From: Azadirachta indica
Lineage: Eukaryota > Streptophyta > Magnoliopsida > Sapindales > Meliaceae
Direction of reading: 5' to 3'
DNA: 64,000 bases
Assembly: GCA_022749755.1 (NCBI GenBank)
Contig: CM040450.1
Coordinates: 689,452-753,451 of the forward strand
Made by a program: the position numbers and the translations under genes. Below the pieces are notes generated by a model. It was not told the DNA's origin, ran no database searches, and was given only the letters and a program-made list of their open reading frames with translations. This document shows positions 1-13,400 of the stretch, piece after piece. Numbering within the stretch: the first letter of the stretch is position 1; each line of letters begins with the position of its first letter.

Positions 1-2870
1 ATACAACGTTTCAATTATCTTGCAATATAAAATAATTTACATATAATTAAAATATAAATAAAATAAGAAAAATAAAATATCAATAAAAATAAAATAAATT
101 ATAATATGTTAATAAATTTATATTATGTTTGTTCTTCAAATTAATATTATTATTTATTTTACTAATAAATTTTAGATAAATATATTATATTTTATTAAAT
201 TTTAGAGGTTTAATAATTATTTTATAAAGATATTATTATTAAATTTGAATAAAATTTAATTTTTTTGAGTACTTTACAATCCTTAGAACTAATAAGAATA
301 TAAGCCAACCCTTTGAGACTAAAATGTTTTTACCTAATTTTCTATTTATAGTTTCATGTTTTTAACTTAGCAAGATTTTAATCTCTAAAAAGAGTAAATA
401 ATAGGTTTAAAATAATAAATTTGATTTGACATCCTTGAAAGCAAAGGTTCCAATTGAAAGTAAAAATAAATAAATAAAGGAAACCCTAATTCTTCACCGA
501 AAAATTAAAAGATACAGAACTTGTACTTAAAAAGGAAAAAGGAAAATTTATTTTAAAAATCTTATCAAAACGTAGAAATTTAAAGGAATCAATTTGTCTA
601 TTTGACATTGGCAAAAATATTTGTTTTGCTCAATTTATTTATGGTTATTTTTATCTCACTACTTTAATTTTGATATTTAAATGTGATAGAATAAGTATCA
701 AAAAAATAATACAACACTATTTAACTATAAAAACTATTACCTCGGTCTATCGGATTTGTTAACCGCAACAAAGAATAAATTATGTCTAGAATATTTGATA
801 ATAATGATATAAATAAATAAAAAAAATATCAAATAAATGTACATCCAACAATATAAAATTAAAGTTGTATTTAAAGTATTATGGATAGATCCTATATAAT
901 TATTAAATTAATAATTAAATAAACATTAATAATTGTATATTATATATATGATAATATGATATATATATATACAAATTAAATTTTTCTAAAATTTACATTG
1001 CCTTTAAATGTTGACATTAAAAATACAAATTAGAAAAAAAAAATTAATAGTAATTTGAATGCATGTGACAATAATAAAATATTTTATGTTTATGCCAAGA
1101 CTATCGCATATTTCATGTTACTCTAAATGTAATGAAATTGTTGATATCAATTGAACTATTTTATCTTAAAGTAGATTATGATAACAATAATTTGACTATT
1201 TTACCTTTTGCAATGCAAGAAAGCCAAATTACTCATAAAGTTACCTTAAATTAATCTTTATGTCATTTTATTTTTAAATATTTCACATTACCACTCAACT
1301 AAAGGAAGAGCAATACATAATTCATGCCCTCAAATTGAAGGTGTGTGTTTGAGTTCTACTTCTTCATAGAACTTATTTTGGTTGATATATGGAGTTTCTT
1401 TCGTACCAATATATAGATGGGTCATATCTCACTAAAATAATATTTTACTGAAATAGATTTATGAAATAAATTACATAAATAATTAAAATTATATTTTTCA
1501 TTAAATTACACAAAATTTTAAATTCAATTATACAAATTAACTTCCTTTGTTGTTTGTTCTTCATGAATCATTGATATAAACAAGCACCCTATGATTTGAT
1601 TTGACAAATAACTTGTTTATATAACATTTAAATAAAATTTAGGGACTTTGGTGATAATTAATTCTTTAATTTGAAGGTGGATTTCCAAAACTTTAATAAA
1701 ATAATACTAGCTTCTCTTTATATGATTCTTGGTATAACTAGCTGAGACTTTTTCTTGACAGAGATAAAATTTTACTTTTTAAATAAAAGATTTATAAAGA
1801 TTGATTAATTAAAATGATCAATTATTTTGCTTGTAAATGTCAACTTGGCTGTAAATGATTCCTTAACTTTATTTTATACCAAAGCGTCTCCTTTATTTGT
1901 TCTTTTGAATGATTTTTTCTTTATTTAATCAAAGCTTTATTGTTAACAAAAGAAAATCCAATTTTAATTTGATGGCAGATAAACAATTAATTTATTAAAA
2001 TAAACCTAACTACTTTTTGTAAAGTTATATTTTTCTATAATTATTGATATATAATAGGCTTAAAACAACCTTGTTCTTTTTTCTTTATTTACAGAATTAG
2101 AATTTGGAAACTTTGTTTTATAATTATTGACAAGATGTATGAATACTTGTTAATTACCTTTGCATAAAATTAAATTAAGATTTTTTATTTGATGTTGACG
2201 TTTGAAATAAATTGTAGTCTAAAAGTACTCTTAATTTGTAAATTTAACTTATTATTTAATATGTATAATTTATCTAATTTTAAATATTTATACTAAAATA
2301 TTATGAATAAAAAAAAAAATATATCATTTAGAATTGTTCACACTTATATATATAAAAGAAAAAATATTTTAAATGAAAAGGACAAGTGTTATCGGCAAAA
2401 AAAGATAGGATCAAGAATATGTTGATTAAATGATAATTCAATAATTATTTTAGAAAAATATTAATTATAAACATAATGTTTCACCTATAAATATCTTGTA
2501 TATATATTTAAATTTAACCACATAATTTAATATACAATGTTCAATAATATTTTCTATTTTGAATATATTAAAACTATATGAAATTTTACCAAATGCATTC
2601 TTAAAAATATATTCTACTTTTGCTATTTAGGTTTTTTTTTTTCTGAAATAATGTTGGAATTATAAATTAAATAAACTTAATGTTAAGTCTTCTACTATTA
2701 ACCTATTGATAAATACTTACTTCCCTTCCCAAGTGAAAAAAGGTTTAATTTCCTCATATTGATTTTTGAATAGATTTTCTTTTATTGGGAGTAGGTGTTT
2801 TCCTAAATTAGACACAAACTTTCACGAACAATTGAGTAAACTCTGTGAAAACAATTAGATTTTATTAGGA
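1..2870. other. AT-rich intergenic DNA
   Basis: Very AT-rich sequence with stop codons in all frames and no open reading frame of note. I see no recognisable gene, RNA or element ends. A short (TA)n tract lies near 955-972. Confidence 0.6.
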
Positions 2871-2879
2871 ACAGAATCA

Positions 2880-3075
2880 AAAATAAATGACTGGAAGCCA
2901 AAATATTTAAAACGTAAAATTAATTAGTTAATATTTTAAAAATAATTAAAAAATAAGAGATAAATGGATAGCTAAACATATATATAAACCTAAAAAATAG
3001 TTTAAATATAAATATTGTAACAGAAAATTTAAAAAAATTATAAGGTTGGTAGACTAGGCCCCTTTAGGCCTTAGC
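2880..3075. repeat. Degenerate dispersed repeat, copy 1
   Basis: This block resembles 9,256-9,480 in the same orientation. Both contain a stretch near 'taatattttaaaaataatta', then an AT-rich spacer, and end in a GC-richer tail (here 'ggcccctttaggcctt', there 'gggctcctttaagtctt'). It looks like the end of an old transposon whose family I cannot name. Confidence 0.4.
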
Positions 3076-5200
3076 AATGCTATGTCCTTGTTCTTTATTG
3101 TCGTGGTTGCTCAAAACACAACATCAAAATATAATTTAAAGTAATATATGTGTACAACAGTTATATTCTCCTTTCTCTTTTCACAAATGAAAGCAAGAGC
3201 TCCTTATATAATAATGCTTAGCGCAAACATATATTAAAACAAATTATTAACAACAATTAAAACATTTATAAACTATAACCCGCAACATTAATTAAAGTTT
3301 TTAAATTTCTTCGATCTATATAATATTTTTTAAACATAAATATAACATTAATACTTTTTTATCTAATATGTTTACACATAATTAATCAACCCTTTGAAAC
3401 TCAAATAACTTCAAAAAAAAAAAAAAGGCTTGAATTCAACATAAATAGTAGAATCACTAATTAAAGAACATCCTATGTCTAATAGCATTTAATCTATTAT
3501 ATATATTAATTATTGATCATTGACCCTTGTATCTTTTTAATTTTATTTTTCTTTCAATTCTTTTGTTAATTTTTTCAAAGGCATACATATTTCCCTTTTG
3601 TTGGTCGAAGAAAAAGGTGGCTACTGGCTAGTGTCTTTCTAAATATTCTATTATTCCATTTTGCACTTGTAAAGTAAAAGTGGCTATACGGTCTCTTTAT
3701 ACATGATCTTTCTTATTGGAAACTCCAAAGAAAAGAAGAAAAGAAACGCATATATTGCTCTTTTATATATCAGTACTCTTATATATATATATATATATAT
3801 ATATAAAGATTTTTATCTATTATAACTTATATAAATATTGTAGTATTCGATATACCAAGGAATTAAATATCTAAACCACTCTTCCCGTATTCTTATATTG
3901 GAATAAGGATAATATTTTATTTTTTATATTCTTATATTGGGGATACACTTTATATAACTTTACGTCTCTTCTTTTTACAGGGATAAAGTTATATCTAGTC
4001 ACTATAAAAACTTTTATTTCATATAAAAAGTATAGTTTTTGTAATTTAAACTACTGAAATTGTTAATAAAAGTAAATTAAAAATTCTAATAATAAGAAAA
4101 AAATTTTCAAAAAAAGGAGTTAAAAAATGCCAGCATTCTTTGACAATGAAATGAAAGTGATGAATTTCGATAAGTTAACAAGTACTAAAAGTACTTAGTA
4201 GTCTATTTTATAACGCTAATTTTGTAATATTGTATTTTTTAAGAAGTTTGTTTCATAAAATACAATGAAAAATTAATTTAATTTTTCATGATTTGAAGAT
4301 ACACTACATAACAAAGTGGGACAACAATTTTTTATAATAAAGATCTTGAACATCCATTTATTAATACTATCTTGAATAATTGACAGAAAGTTTATGTTTT
4401 AATTAATTGATCTTTTCTCTTAAAATACATAAAAGATATAATTGTCCACGTTCAATTCTTATAGACTCTTGAAAATAGCTTTTATTTTTATTTGTAAATA
4501 TGACGAAAACATAAATTAAATATAAAGAAAATAATATTATGTATATATATATAGAGAGAGGAAGAATCAATAGTCCCATAAAATTACACTTATTTTTATA
4601 TTTTTTGTTAGTCTTTAAAGTAAAGGTATGTAGAAGATAGAGATTGCATATAATAAAATATACTAATATGTTATACTCATTAACTAAGCTTGTTATGGCT
4701 TTCAAGTCTCTCTTTTTCTATGTCTTATTTCATAATTCATGAAGTTTTTCTACTTTTCCATTGTTATTATATTTTTTCTTCTCTCTTTACATCTTTTCAT
4801 TTTAATTATTACTTATAAATTGAAAAACTTAAAAATTTTAAATAAAAATATTTTAATTAATTAATTATCTAAAAAACTTACAAATTGAAATAAAAACTAT
4901 TTTAATTAATTAATTTATCTAAAAAACTATTCATATTATGATAATTTTAAAAAAAATTTTGATAAATTAATTAATGATAATTTTTTAAAATTTTTATATA
5001 AATTAACTAATTAAATAATTTTTATTTAAAATTTTTAAGATTTTTAGATTATGACATGTGCATAACAATTTACAAATATATATATATATATAGATAAGAT
5101 AATGTAATAATGTAATGCTAAGAACTATTATTTTGTTAATAATTGTTATGTTTTTAACATTACAAATTAGTTGAGATACATGCACATTTTAGATAAAACA
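3076..5200. other. AT-rich intergenic DNA with microsatellites
   Basis: No gene recognised. (TA)n microsatellites lie at 3,781-3,805 and about 5,077-5,092. Two weak open frames on the minus strand (4,403-4,705 and 5,003-5,185) are low-complexity Ile/Tyr/Leu-rich translations of AT-rich DNA and are not credible genes. Confidence 0.6.
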
Positions 5201-6779
5201 AAACAATCGTATGGCCTGATTTGAAAATATTTGACACATGAAGGCGTGATCTCATTTATTGTTGTCTACCCTTACAGTCAGGTAAAGTCAGGTACGTATC
5301 TATATAATGCCCACAATATCGGCGTAAACTGGAGCACGTTACCTCCAACCCTTTTGCCAACCGGATGCTGGATGGCGAATAATTATTTATTTGAATATTA
5401 TTATTATTATTTAGTTAATGATTCTGTACACGTGCCTACCAACCTGTTATCTTGCCGACGTTCAACTAATTAAAAAATAAATGAAAATTATTAAAAATGA
5501 CACGAATCGTGATAAAAAAATCTTTGGGACGTGTAATATCTTGACAAAATAGTAATAAAATAACTAATAAAATAATAAATAAATAGTTTGTAGAAGAAAG
5601 GACAGAAGTGCTTGTATTTGTGTTAATATTCCTGACCATTCAACATTCTGAGAGTCTCTATACTGGCAATTAAAAAAAAAAATTTAGTAAATTTATTAAT
5701 CTCATCTCACATGGAAAGCTAATTAAAAATATACACAATATCTTTTTCGTCAGAAATATTTATATATTTTTCTCTTTATTTTGTTCCCTATATATATATA
5801 TATATTTTATACACGCACACACATAGAAAATTAATGTCATTAGCTGGTTTTGCTTTATAAAGAACGATGATTCCAACTTAATTACTGCAATTAATTTTTG
5901 TATTCTTGCTTAAAATATTTGTACGTTATGCTTATTATTGATATAAATAGGATTACCATTTTTTTTTTAAAAAAACTTATTGTACCCACTTTAAATTTCT
6001 TAAAATATTCTTCGAAACAATTATAATATTAATGAACGGTTAATAATTTATATGAAAAAATCATTGTTACTACATCAAAGTTGTAACTAAGGTTTAAGTT
6101 ATGATATATATGTTTATATCACTTTTAATTTTTCATAGAAAATTAAAATAAAATTATGTTTATTATTCATTAGTCATGCTATTATACAATCGCTTTATAA
6201 TATATTTATTAAAAGTGAGACTTCTAACACAATAATAGGTCATTGCTCATTTTAATTAATCATTATATTATATTTTGAGTTATTTAACTTATAAATGCAA
6301 CGATTGTATTATGCAGTCAATATATTGAATCTATACTTATTTTTTAATTAAAAGATATTATACTTTTTCTCTCTTAACCTTTAAGAAAAAATAATTTAGC
6401 CCTAAATTTTTAATTTTGTGAGAAACCCATTTGACTTTAACAAAATGTGAAAATATTTCATGACTTTAGTAAAAATGAAAAAATATTCTTTCGAGATAAA
6501 ATAATTAATATGATTATTTTATATATTTTTTTTAAGGATTGAGAGATAAAATAATTAATTTAAAATAAAATAGTCATTTTAAAAATATCTTTCTATTTCT
6601 AAAAAATATATGAGATGTTTTCAGTTTTCCTTAAAAGTTTGATAGTTTTTCACATGTTAAAAATTTAAGTAAATTGTTTTTTTCTCAAAAATTAAGAATA
6701 ATGGACGATATCCTTTTAATTAATTATCATTACCAAATATGTATCAATTTTAGTAAAATTAGAAAATAAAAGCGAGAGG
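5201..6779. other. Intergenic DNA, one unrecognised small ORF
   Basis: About 5,220-5,470 is less AT-rich than its surroundings and holds an 80-codon open frame (5,231-5,473, +). Its translation resembles no family I know, ends in a run of Tyr codons, and has no visible promoter or intron context. I treat it as chance. A (TA)n tract lies near 5,790-5,812. Nothing else is recognisable. Confidence 0.45.
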
Positions 6780-7150
6780 GAGCATATTTCCTCTAGTTCA
6801 TACGCAAGCAATCACATGCATCGAGGAGCCCCAATGCGGCTGAAATTGGTAATGTCGTAAACGGAGGAAAGTGCTTTTTCTTTTAAGCAAAAGCCAAAAG
6901 AAGGCAGTTACAGATAATATTCCGATCCAAATAATTGAGGCAAAAATTGGAATTTTGCAAAATCCTCATACGCCACGTGGGCTTATACCCCACTGATGGG
7001 CCCCACGGACGACGTCTGATACCCTGAATTTCGCTTAAATAGTTAAATATCAACAAAAGCGACTTGCATTTAAGACCACAGAAGCCTGCTCTAATACGTG
7101 CAAACTCCGTGCCGAAACCATTTAGATGTCCGAACGTCAAACAAACTTTG
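6780..7150. promoter_or_regulatory. GC-richer island with a palindromic G-box
   Basis: This roughly 370-bp stretch is clearly less AT-rich than its surroundings. It contains CCACGTGG at 6,973-6,980, a perfect G-box (the plant bZIP/bHLH site), and an ACGTC core at about 7,011-7,015. It lies 3.5 kb upstream of the transporter gene. A distal regulatory role is inferred only. It could equally be a remnant of an element or of a lost gene. The 85-codon minus frame inside it (6,883-7,140) is unrecognised. Confidence 0.25.
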
Positions 7151-9255
7151 ACCTTCTAGAAGCTAAAAATCATTTATTTTCTGAGGCCGAACCTACAGTA
7201 AGATTACACCTGTCCAATCTCAAAATTTATTTATTTTATATCATTATTAAGTACCTCTAGTATTAATTATCCTTAATTACTCACCATTATAATGCTTCTA
7301 GAGATACTTTTCCACCTAACTAATACTAATAATGAAAATAATTCTGATAAAGTCAAGTTATACGTGTCAATTTTTGAAATGTAAAAATTGTATATCCGTC
7401 AAATTAAAATATAAAATTTATATCTAATTGATATAATTTCACATATATTAACAAGATGTTTAACAAATACAAATTGTAACATGATTATTCGTGATATAAA
7501 TTTTTTATGTGTCTGATAATAAAATTTTATTTAGCGGACTGCATATATAATGACCAAAATAGATACATATTATTTGGTTATATTTTTATGGTTATATTGA
7601 TTTATTTTATATTTAACTTATTTAATAAAATTGGGGTGGTTTTGTCAATATTTGCGTTGTTGGATACATGGAAGAAAGTTAATTTTGTTAATATAACTCT
7701 TGTTTCTTTTCTTGATATTTTTTTATATAAATTTTATTATGTATACAATAAGAGCCAGATTGTATTTATTATACATTTTAAAACAATCTATCTTTATTAT
7801 GCAAAAGAAATAATTAATTACAAAGAGAATTAATTAAGTGTTTTTGATAAATTTTATTTTTTAAAAGTGTTATAAATTGAAAAGTAGTTTTAGTACGTTT
7901 GATAATTTTTATTATTAGAATGTTATAGAAATATAAATTACCAAAATGTATGTACATATATGTACGCATGTCTAGTGATTTAAAGTCAATTATAGATAAA
8001 AGTATAAAATTTCTTAAAAAAAAAAACTAATAAAAAAAGCAAAAATTGAATATTAATAATTTTATTTTCTAATTAAAGTTAATTTGTAATAATTATTTTA
8101 GAGTTAATTTTAAATTTTTGTAATTTTAAATACATATTTGATATTATATTAAAAATAAAATTGTTTATTAAAATTAAAAATTTTGATAGCAACTCTCCAT
8201 GTAATTTTAAAATTTACGAAACACTAAAAATATTTTTTGTAATTTAAAATCACTTATTGTCTATTTCAATAGCAATTGTAAAGAAGCTTTAATTATAAAA
8301 TTACATGAAGTTAGTAATTACAAATATAAGGTTATTTTAAAAATTCTAACATATTAACCCCACAAAATCAGATTCTCTTCTAATAAAGTTTCTTTTTATA
8401 ACAATACAAAATCTGATTATCTAAAAATCATATTATTAAAAATTACCTTTAAACCAAATATAATATGAATGCTCGATAATAATACCATATATACTTTTCA
8501 ACTTATATCCCAATATTTATGTCTTAAATAACGTAAAATTTGATTTACTACTATTCTTCACATCGCTTATTAATGTTAATTCACTTTAATAATTTAAAAT
8601 GTCAGCTTCTATTTTATTAAAATTAATACGTAAACTTTGCATAATTTAGAATAATATATATTAAGATACAAGTAGGAAAATGTAGTCATGTTTATTTCTA
8701 ATTCAATACAATTTAAAACGTTTACGAAATTTTTAAAAGCTGTCAAAAGAGTGCAAATTTAGAAGAAAGCAAAACGTATACAACGGGGATCACAAAGGAT
8801 TTGGTTTTTAAATATTCATAGCAACATAATATAATAATAATAATAATAATATCAAATCCTACTATACCCTATTGAGACTCTGATTTTTTATTTCAAAATT
8901 TGCCAGATATATAAATCTTATAAAATCTAAGTGAATATGATAAGTTTTTATCATAGTTTTAAAATTTAAGCACTAAATGGTTAAAAAATAATTTGATCTT
9001 GTTAAAAAAGAATCGTATATGTAATAAATCAAACCCATGGCATGCTTTATTTGTTGCAAAATACTCAAATTTGTCTAACATATAATAATTTTTATTTTTC
9101 AGTCTTGTAAGTAAAATAAATCATACTTAACTACCAAATTTCGTCTAATATACAAATCAATTGAAATACATCTCTCCGTTTTTACTATAAAAGTATATAT
9201 CAAAAAGAGAAGAAAAACATGTTAATACGTTAAAAATATATATTTGAGTACTAAT
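7151..9255. other. AT-rich intergenic DNA
   Basis: No gene recognised. The 108-codon plus frame at 7,507-7,833 is Ile/Phe/Tyr-rich, has no family resemblance, and looks like a by-product of AT richness. An (ATA)n tract lies at about 8,827-8,850. Confidence 0.55.
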
Positions 9256-9480
9256 AAAAATTAAAAAAGGGCAGAGATAAAACTGGATAATGAAGGGATT
9301 AAAATGTTTAAAAAGTAGAGTTAATGAGTTAATATTTTAAAAATAATTAATAAATTAAAGATAAATATATAATTTTATAAAATTATATGGTCAAATTATA
9401 TGTAATTTTGAATATTATAATATAAATTTTAAAAAAGTTGTAGGATTTGTGGGGGCAGGGCTCCTTTAAGTCTTTCTGAA
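9256..9480. repeat. Degenerate dispersed repeat, copy 2
   Basis: Second copy of the repeat at 2,880-3,075, in the same orientation. It shares the 'agttaatattttaaaaataa' block and a GC-richer tail ending in 'ggcagggctcctttaagtc'. It is much diverged and has no coding potential. Confidence 0.4.
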
Positions 9481-10478
9481 TCTCTGTCTCTGCATATAAT
9501 AAGTTATTTGTAATTGTAAAATATCTTATACAAAATTGAGTAGATTTTTAATATGTATTACAACCTAATAAAATATATATGTAATACATAATATCATAAA
9601 AAAATTAGCATTAGGTGAAATTGAAGTCGTCTTAAAACATTCTGGAAGTAGAACTGTTAAAATGGAAAGTACTTGCGAAAATCCCGCTTCTACAGGTTAA
9701 ATTTTCATCCCTAGTTCACGGGTGAGAATTATAAGCCAAAATTTACGCTTTAAAAGAGACAGAAGAGAGTTAACAAGTAAAACTAAAATAAAAATAATAA
9801 TAATAATAATAATATAATAATAATATTGTCAATAATAATGAAATAATATTTTATTAAAACGCAATGATAATTGAAGTACGTGGGAATTCAAATGAGCTGT
9901 TGGAAACAGTGCTACGCAAGCAAGTAAATAAGTAAGAGAAGAGGAAGAAGAAAGAAGCATATTTTTTCAGAGATTGAAGACAGAAAAACCGTAATATAAA
10001 AGTAAAAGTAAAAAAAAAAAACAGAAAAGCTATGCTGTATCGTATAGTTAGTATGAAAGTTCTTCTGAATTCAATAAAATATTGCTGTCTATTTTCTGTA
10101 TCAAATTGACTATTCAAGATTTTCGTAACATCCAAAATCTGCTTTTTATTTATTTATTTATATGTTATGTCATTCATTGTTACCGACATAATGCTCATCT
10201 CCATCTTCATCAATCTCCATTTCTCATAAGCCTTACCATTTTCTCTCCCATTTTGTTCTGCAAGTGTGACTGTACGTTTGCAGGAAAATAATAAGACTTC
10301 ATTTCTTTGTTCTCCCAGTTTAGTTGCATTGACGTGACCTTGTGTTCTTCAAGGGTGGTTCACTGCTCTTGAGATCTATATTTGCAGTTAATCCCAGTTG
10401 TGTGTTAGTTTCAAGATTTGGTTGAAGGAGAGAAAACAGTGGAGAAGAAGTGAGTGAGCGAACGAATCTTTAAGCAAG
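9481..10478 (+). promoter_or_regulatory. Putative promoter and 5' UTR of the PDR transporter
   Basis: This is the kilobase upstream of the transporter start. A TATA-like 'ctatattt' lies at 10,376-10,383, about 95 bp before the ATG. A TGACGTGA element (TGACG/as-1-type bZIP core) lies at 10,330-10,337, about 40 bp further up. An ACGTGG core lies near 9,888, and an (AAT)n tract at about 9,789-9,830. The leader next to the ATG is purine-rich. The transcription start is not determinable, and a 5' UTR intron cannot be excluded. TGACG and ACGT cores are common in stress- and hormone-responsive promoters, so functional use here is inference. Confidence 0.4.
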
Positions 10479-13400
10479 ATGGCGATGCCAACGTTCGGCG
10501 AAGAAGAACTGGTAAGATCGTTGAGTCGACGGAGCAATTCGTCGGCGAGCCACAGGAGCTGGATATCGTCGGCGAGCTTACGAGAGGCGTGGAATGCGCC
10601 GCCGTCGACGTTCAATATGAGTGAAAGACATGATGACGATGAAGAGGAGCTGAAGTGGGCAGCAATCGAACGGCTGCCGACCTACGATCGGCTGAGGAAG
10701 GGGATGCTGAGTCAGGTTCTGGAAAGTGGAAGAGTTGTTAAACATGAAGTTGACGTCACCAAACTTGACATGCAAGAGAAGAAGCAGTTGATGGAGAGTA
10801 TCTTGAAAGCTGTTGAAGATGATAATGAAAAGTTTCTGAGAAGACTCAGAGACAGAACTGATAGGTAAAAAATCCAGAACTTATAAATATAAAATATAAA
10901 TTTCCACTAATTTATATTTTTAATGATTTTTTTTTCGTTGGCGATTTTTGAATGGTACAGAGTGGGGATTGAGGTTCCTAAGATTGAAGTTCGATATGAA
11001 CATTTATCAGTAGAAGGAGATGTTCATATTGGAACGAGAGCGCTTCCTACTTTGCCTAATGTTGTCTTGAACACATTAGAGGTATTTGTTTTCCTTTTTT
11101 ATTTTTAAAATTTATTATCAAATTTCATGCAGAGACATTAAGACATAGTATTAGTTTTTTTTTTTAATTATTACAAAAGATGTATATAGAAACTGGAAAG
11201 TTTGTCAGTCTCTTGAAATTCCAATTGTAATTGTTGTTCTTGATAATCTCTTTCTCTCTTTTTTAACTGTAATTTTATAAAATATTTAGTGTTGTTGTAT
11301 TGAATTTTCTTTTCTGTGAATAAACTGACACAATAAATACTACTGGGGAAAAATAAAATTAGTTTCTCTGTTTTTTTTTTTTTTTTCATGGATGATAGAA
11401 CATACTGGCAAAGCTTCGACTTTTTCCATCTAATAAAAGAAGAATCGAGATTCTTAAAGATGTTAGCGGAATCATCAAACCAACAAGGTAATTTCTAAAA
11501 TTTTTGATGTTTTTATGTTTCAATTTCTGACTAAAAGTAATGTTGCTTATTTATTTTCTCAATACAAAATTGATGGATATATAATGCTTGTTTGTTGTTT
11601 TACAAGATGAAGTAGATTGTTTTATTTTATGCTACCAAGCAATTGATAGTATAATAAGTTAATGAAATGGAAAATTTCAGGATGACACTTCTTCTGGGTC
11701 CTCCGGGTGCCGGCAAAACTACATTGTTGATGGCACTTGCTGGGAAGCTTGATAAGGATTTGAGGGTCTGCTTCCTATTGCCTTACAACTTTGTTTTACC
11801 ATTTCGTTTGTTAATTATCTGAGATAGAAATTTTGATAAAATTTGGAGTTTTGAACAGTCAACCGGGAGAATCACTTACTGCGGCCATGAATTCAAAGAG
11901 TTTTGTCCCCAGAGAACATGTGCCTATATCAGTCAACATGATCTGCACTTTGGAGAGATGACAGTGAGAGAGACATTGGATTTCTCCGGACGATGTTTAG
12001 GCGTTGGCACAAGGTATGAGTTGTTGGCGGAACTTGTAAGACGCGAGAAAGAAGCAGGAATTAAACCAGATCCTGATATTGATGCATTCATGAAAGCCAC
12101 AGCAGTGGCAGGCCAAGAAACTAGTTTAGTTACAGATTATGTACTCAAGGTTTGTTCTGCAATTCAGGTTGATTTGTCTGTTTCATTTTAATTATCTGTG
12201 AAAACGATGATTTGAAATTTAGAAATCTTAACAGATACTGGGGTTGGATATTTGTGCTGATATTATGGTTGGTGATGACATGAGAAGAGGTATTTCTGGC
12301 GGACAGAAAAAGCGTGTTACTACTGGTATGTTCTCCAACACATTTTTGTTTCTTGTCTTATCAGCTCTTTATTAGTTATCCTGTAATTTTAACTTAAGTA
12401 CATATTTGGCAATATTTTTTCCCATGGCTTCTAGTTATTATACATTGTTTTACTACTACCATCTAACATTGTATTATACATAAATGATTACTGCAGGAGA
12501 GATGTTGGTTGGACCAGCAAAGGTTCTTTTAATGGATGAAATCTCGACTGGATTGGATAGTGCCACCACATTTCAAATTTGCAAGTTCATGAAGCAAATG
12601 GTTCATATCATGGATGTAACAATGACAATTTCTCTTCTACAACCTGCACCAGAGACGTATGATCTCTTTGATGACGTTATCCTGCTTTCTGAAGGTCATA
12701 TTGTCTACCAGGGTCCACGTGAAAGTGTTCTTGAATTCTTTGAGTACATGGGTTTCAAATGCCCGGAGAGAAAAGGAGTTGCTGATTTTCTGCAAGAAGT
12801 AACTTCCAAGAAGGACCAAGAACAATATTGGTTTAGGAAGGACCAACCTTACAGATATATTCCAGTTACTGATTTTGTGCAAGGTTTCAGTTCTTTCCAT
12901 ATAGGGCAACAACTTGCAACAGATCTTACAGTTCCTTATGATAAGTCCAGAGTCCATCCAGCTGCATTAGTGAAAAAGAAGTATGGTATCTCAAATTGGG
13001 ATTTGTTCAAAGCATGCTTCGAAAGGGAGTGGTTGCTGATGAAGCGTAATTCTTTTATGTATATTTTCAAGACTGTGCAGATAACATTCATGTCGATAAT
13101 TGCCTTCACTGTGTTCCTTAGAACAGAAATGCCAGTGGGCACTGTGGCTGATGGAGGAAAGTTTCTTGGAGCTCTGTTCTATGGTATGATCAATGTGATG
13201 TTTAATGGCATGGCGGAAATGGCATTTACTGTTTTCAGGCTTCCTGTCTTCTACAAACAAAGGGATCACTTATTCTATCCTGCATGGGCTTATTCCTTAC
13301 CTATATTTGTGCTTAGAATCCCCTTGTCCATTTTGGAATCGGGAATATGGATTTGTCTGACATACTACACAATTGGTTTCGCTCCCCGCAGCAAGCAGGT

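Noticed and set aside
4403..4705. 100-codon minus-strand open frame
   Set aside because: Low-complexity Ile/Tyr/Leu-rich translation of AT-rich DNA, with no family resemblance or splice context.
5231..5473. 80-codon plus-strand open frame
   Set aside because: No recognisable motif, ends in Tyr repeats from an (AT)-rich tract, and has no promoter-like context; could only be rescued by transcript evidence.
7507..7833. 108-codon plus-strand open frame, possibly a small membrane protein
   Set aside because: Its hydrophobicity follows from TTT/ATT/TAT-rich DNA and not from helix-like design; no family match.
10388..10775. Minus-strand open frames opposite exon 1
   Set aside because: Shadows of the transporter's first exon; other minus-strand frames in 11-17.8 kb are likewise antisense to exons.
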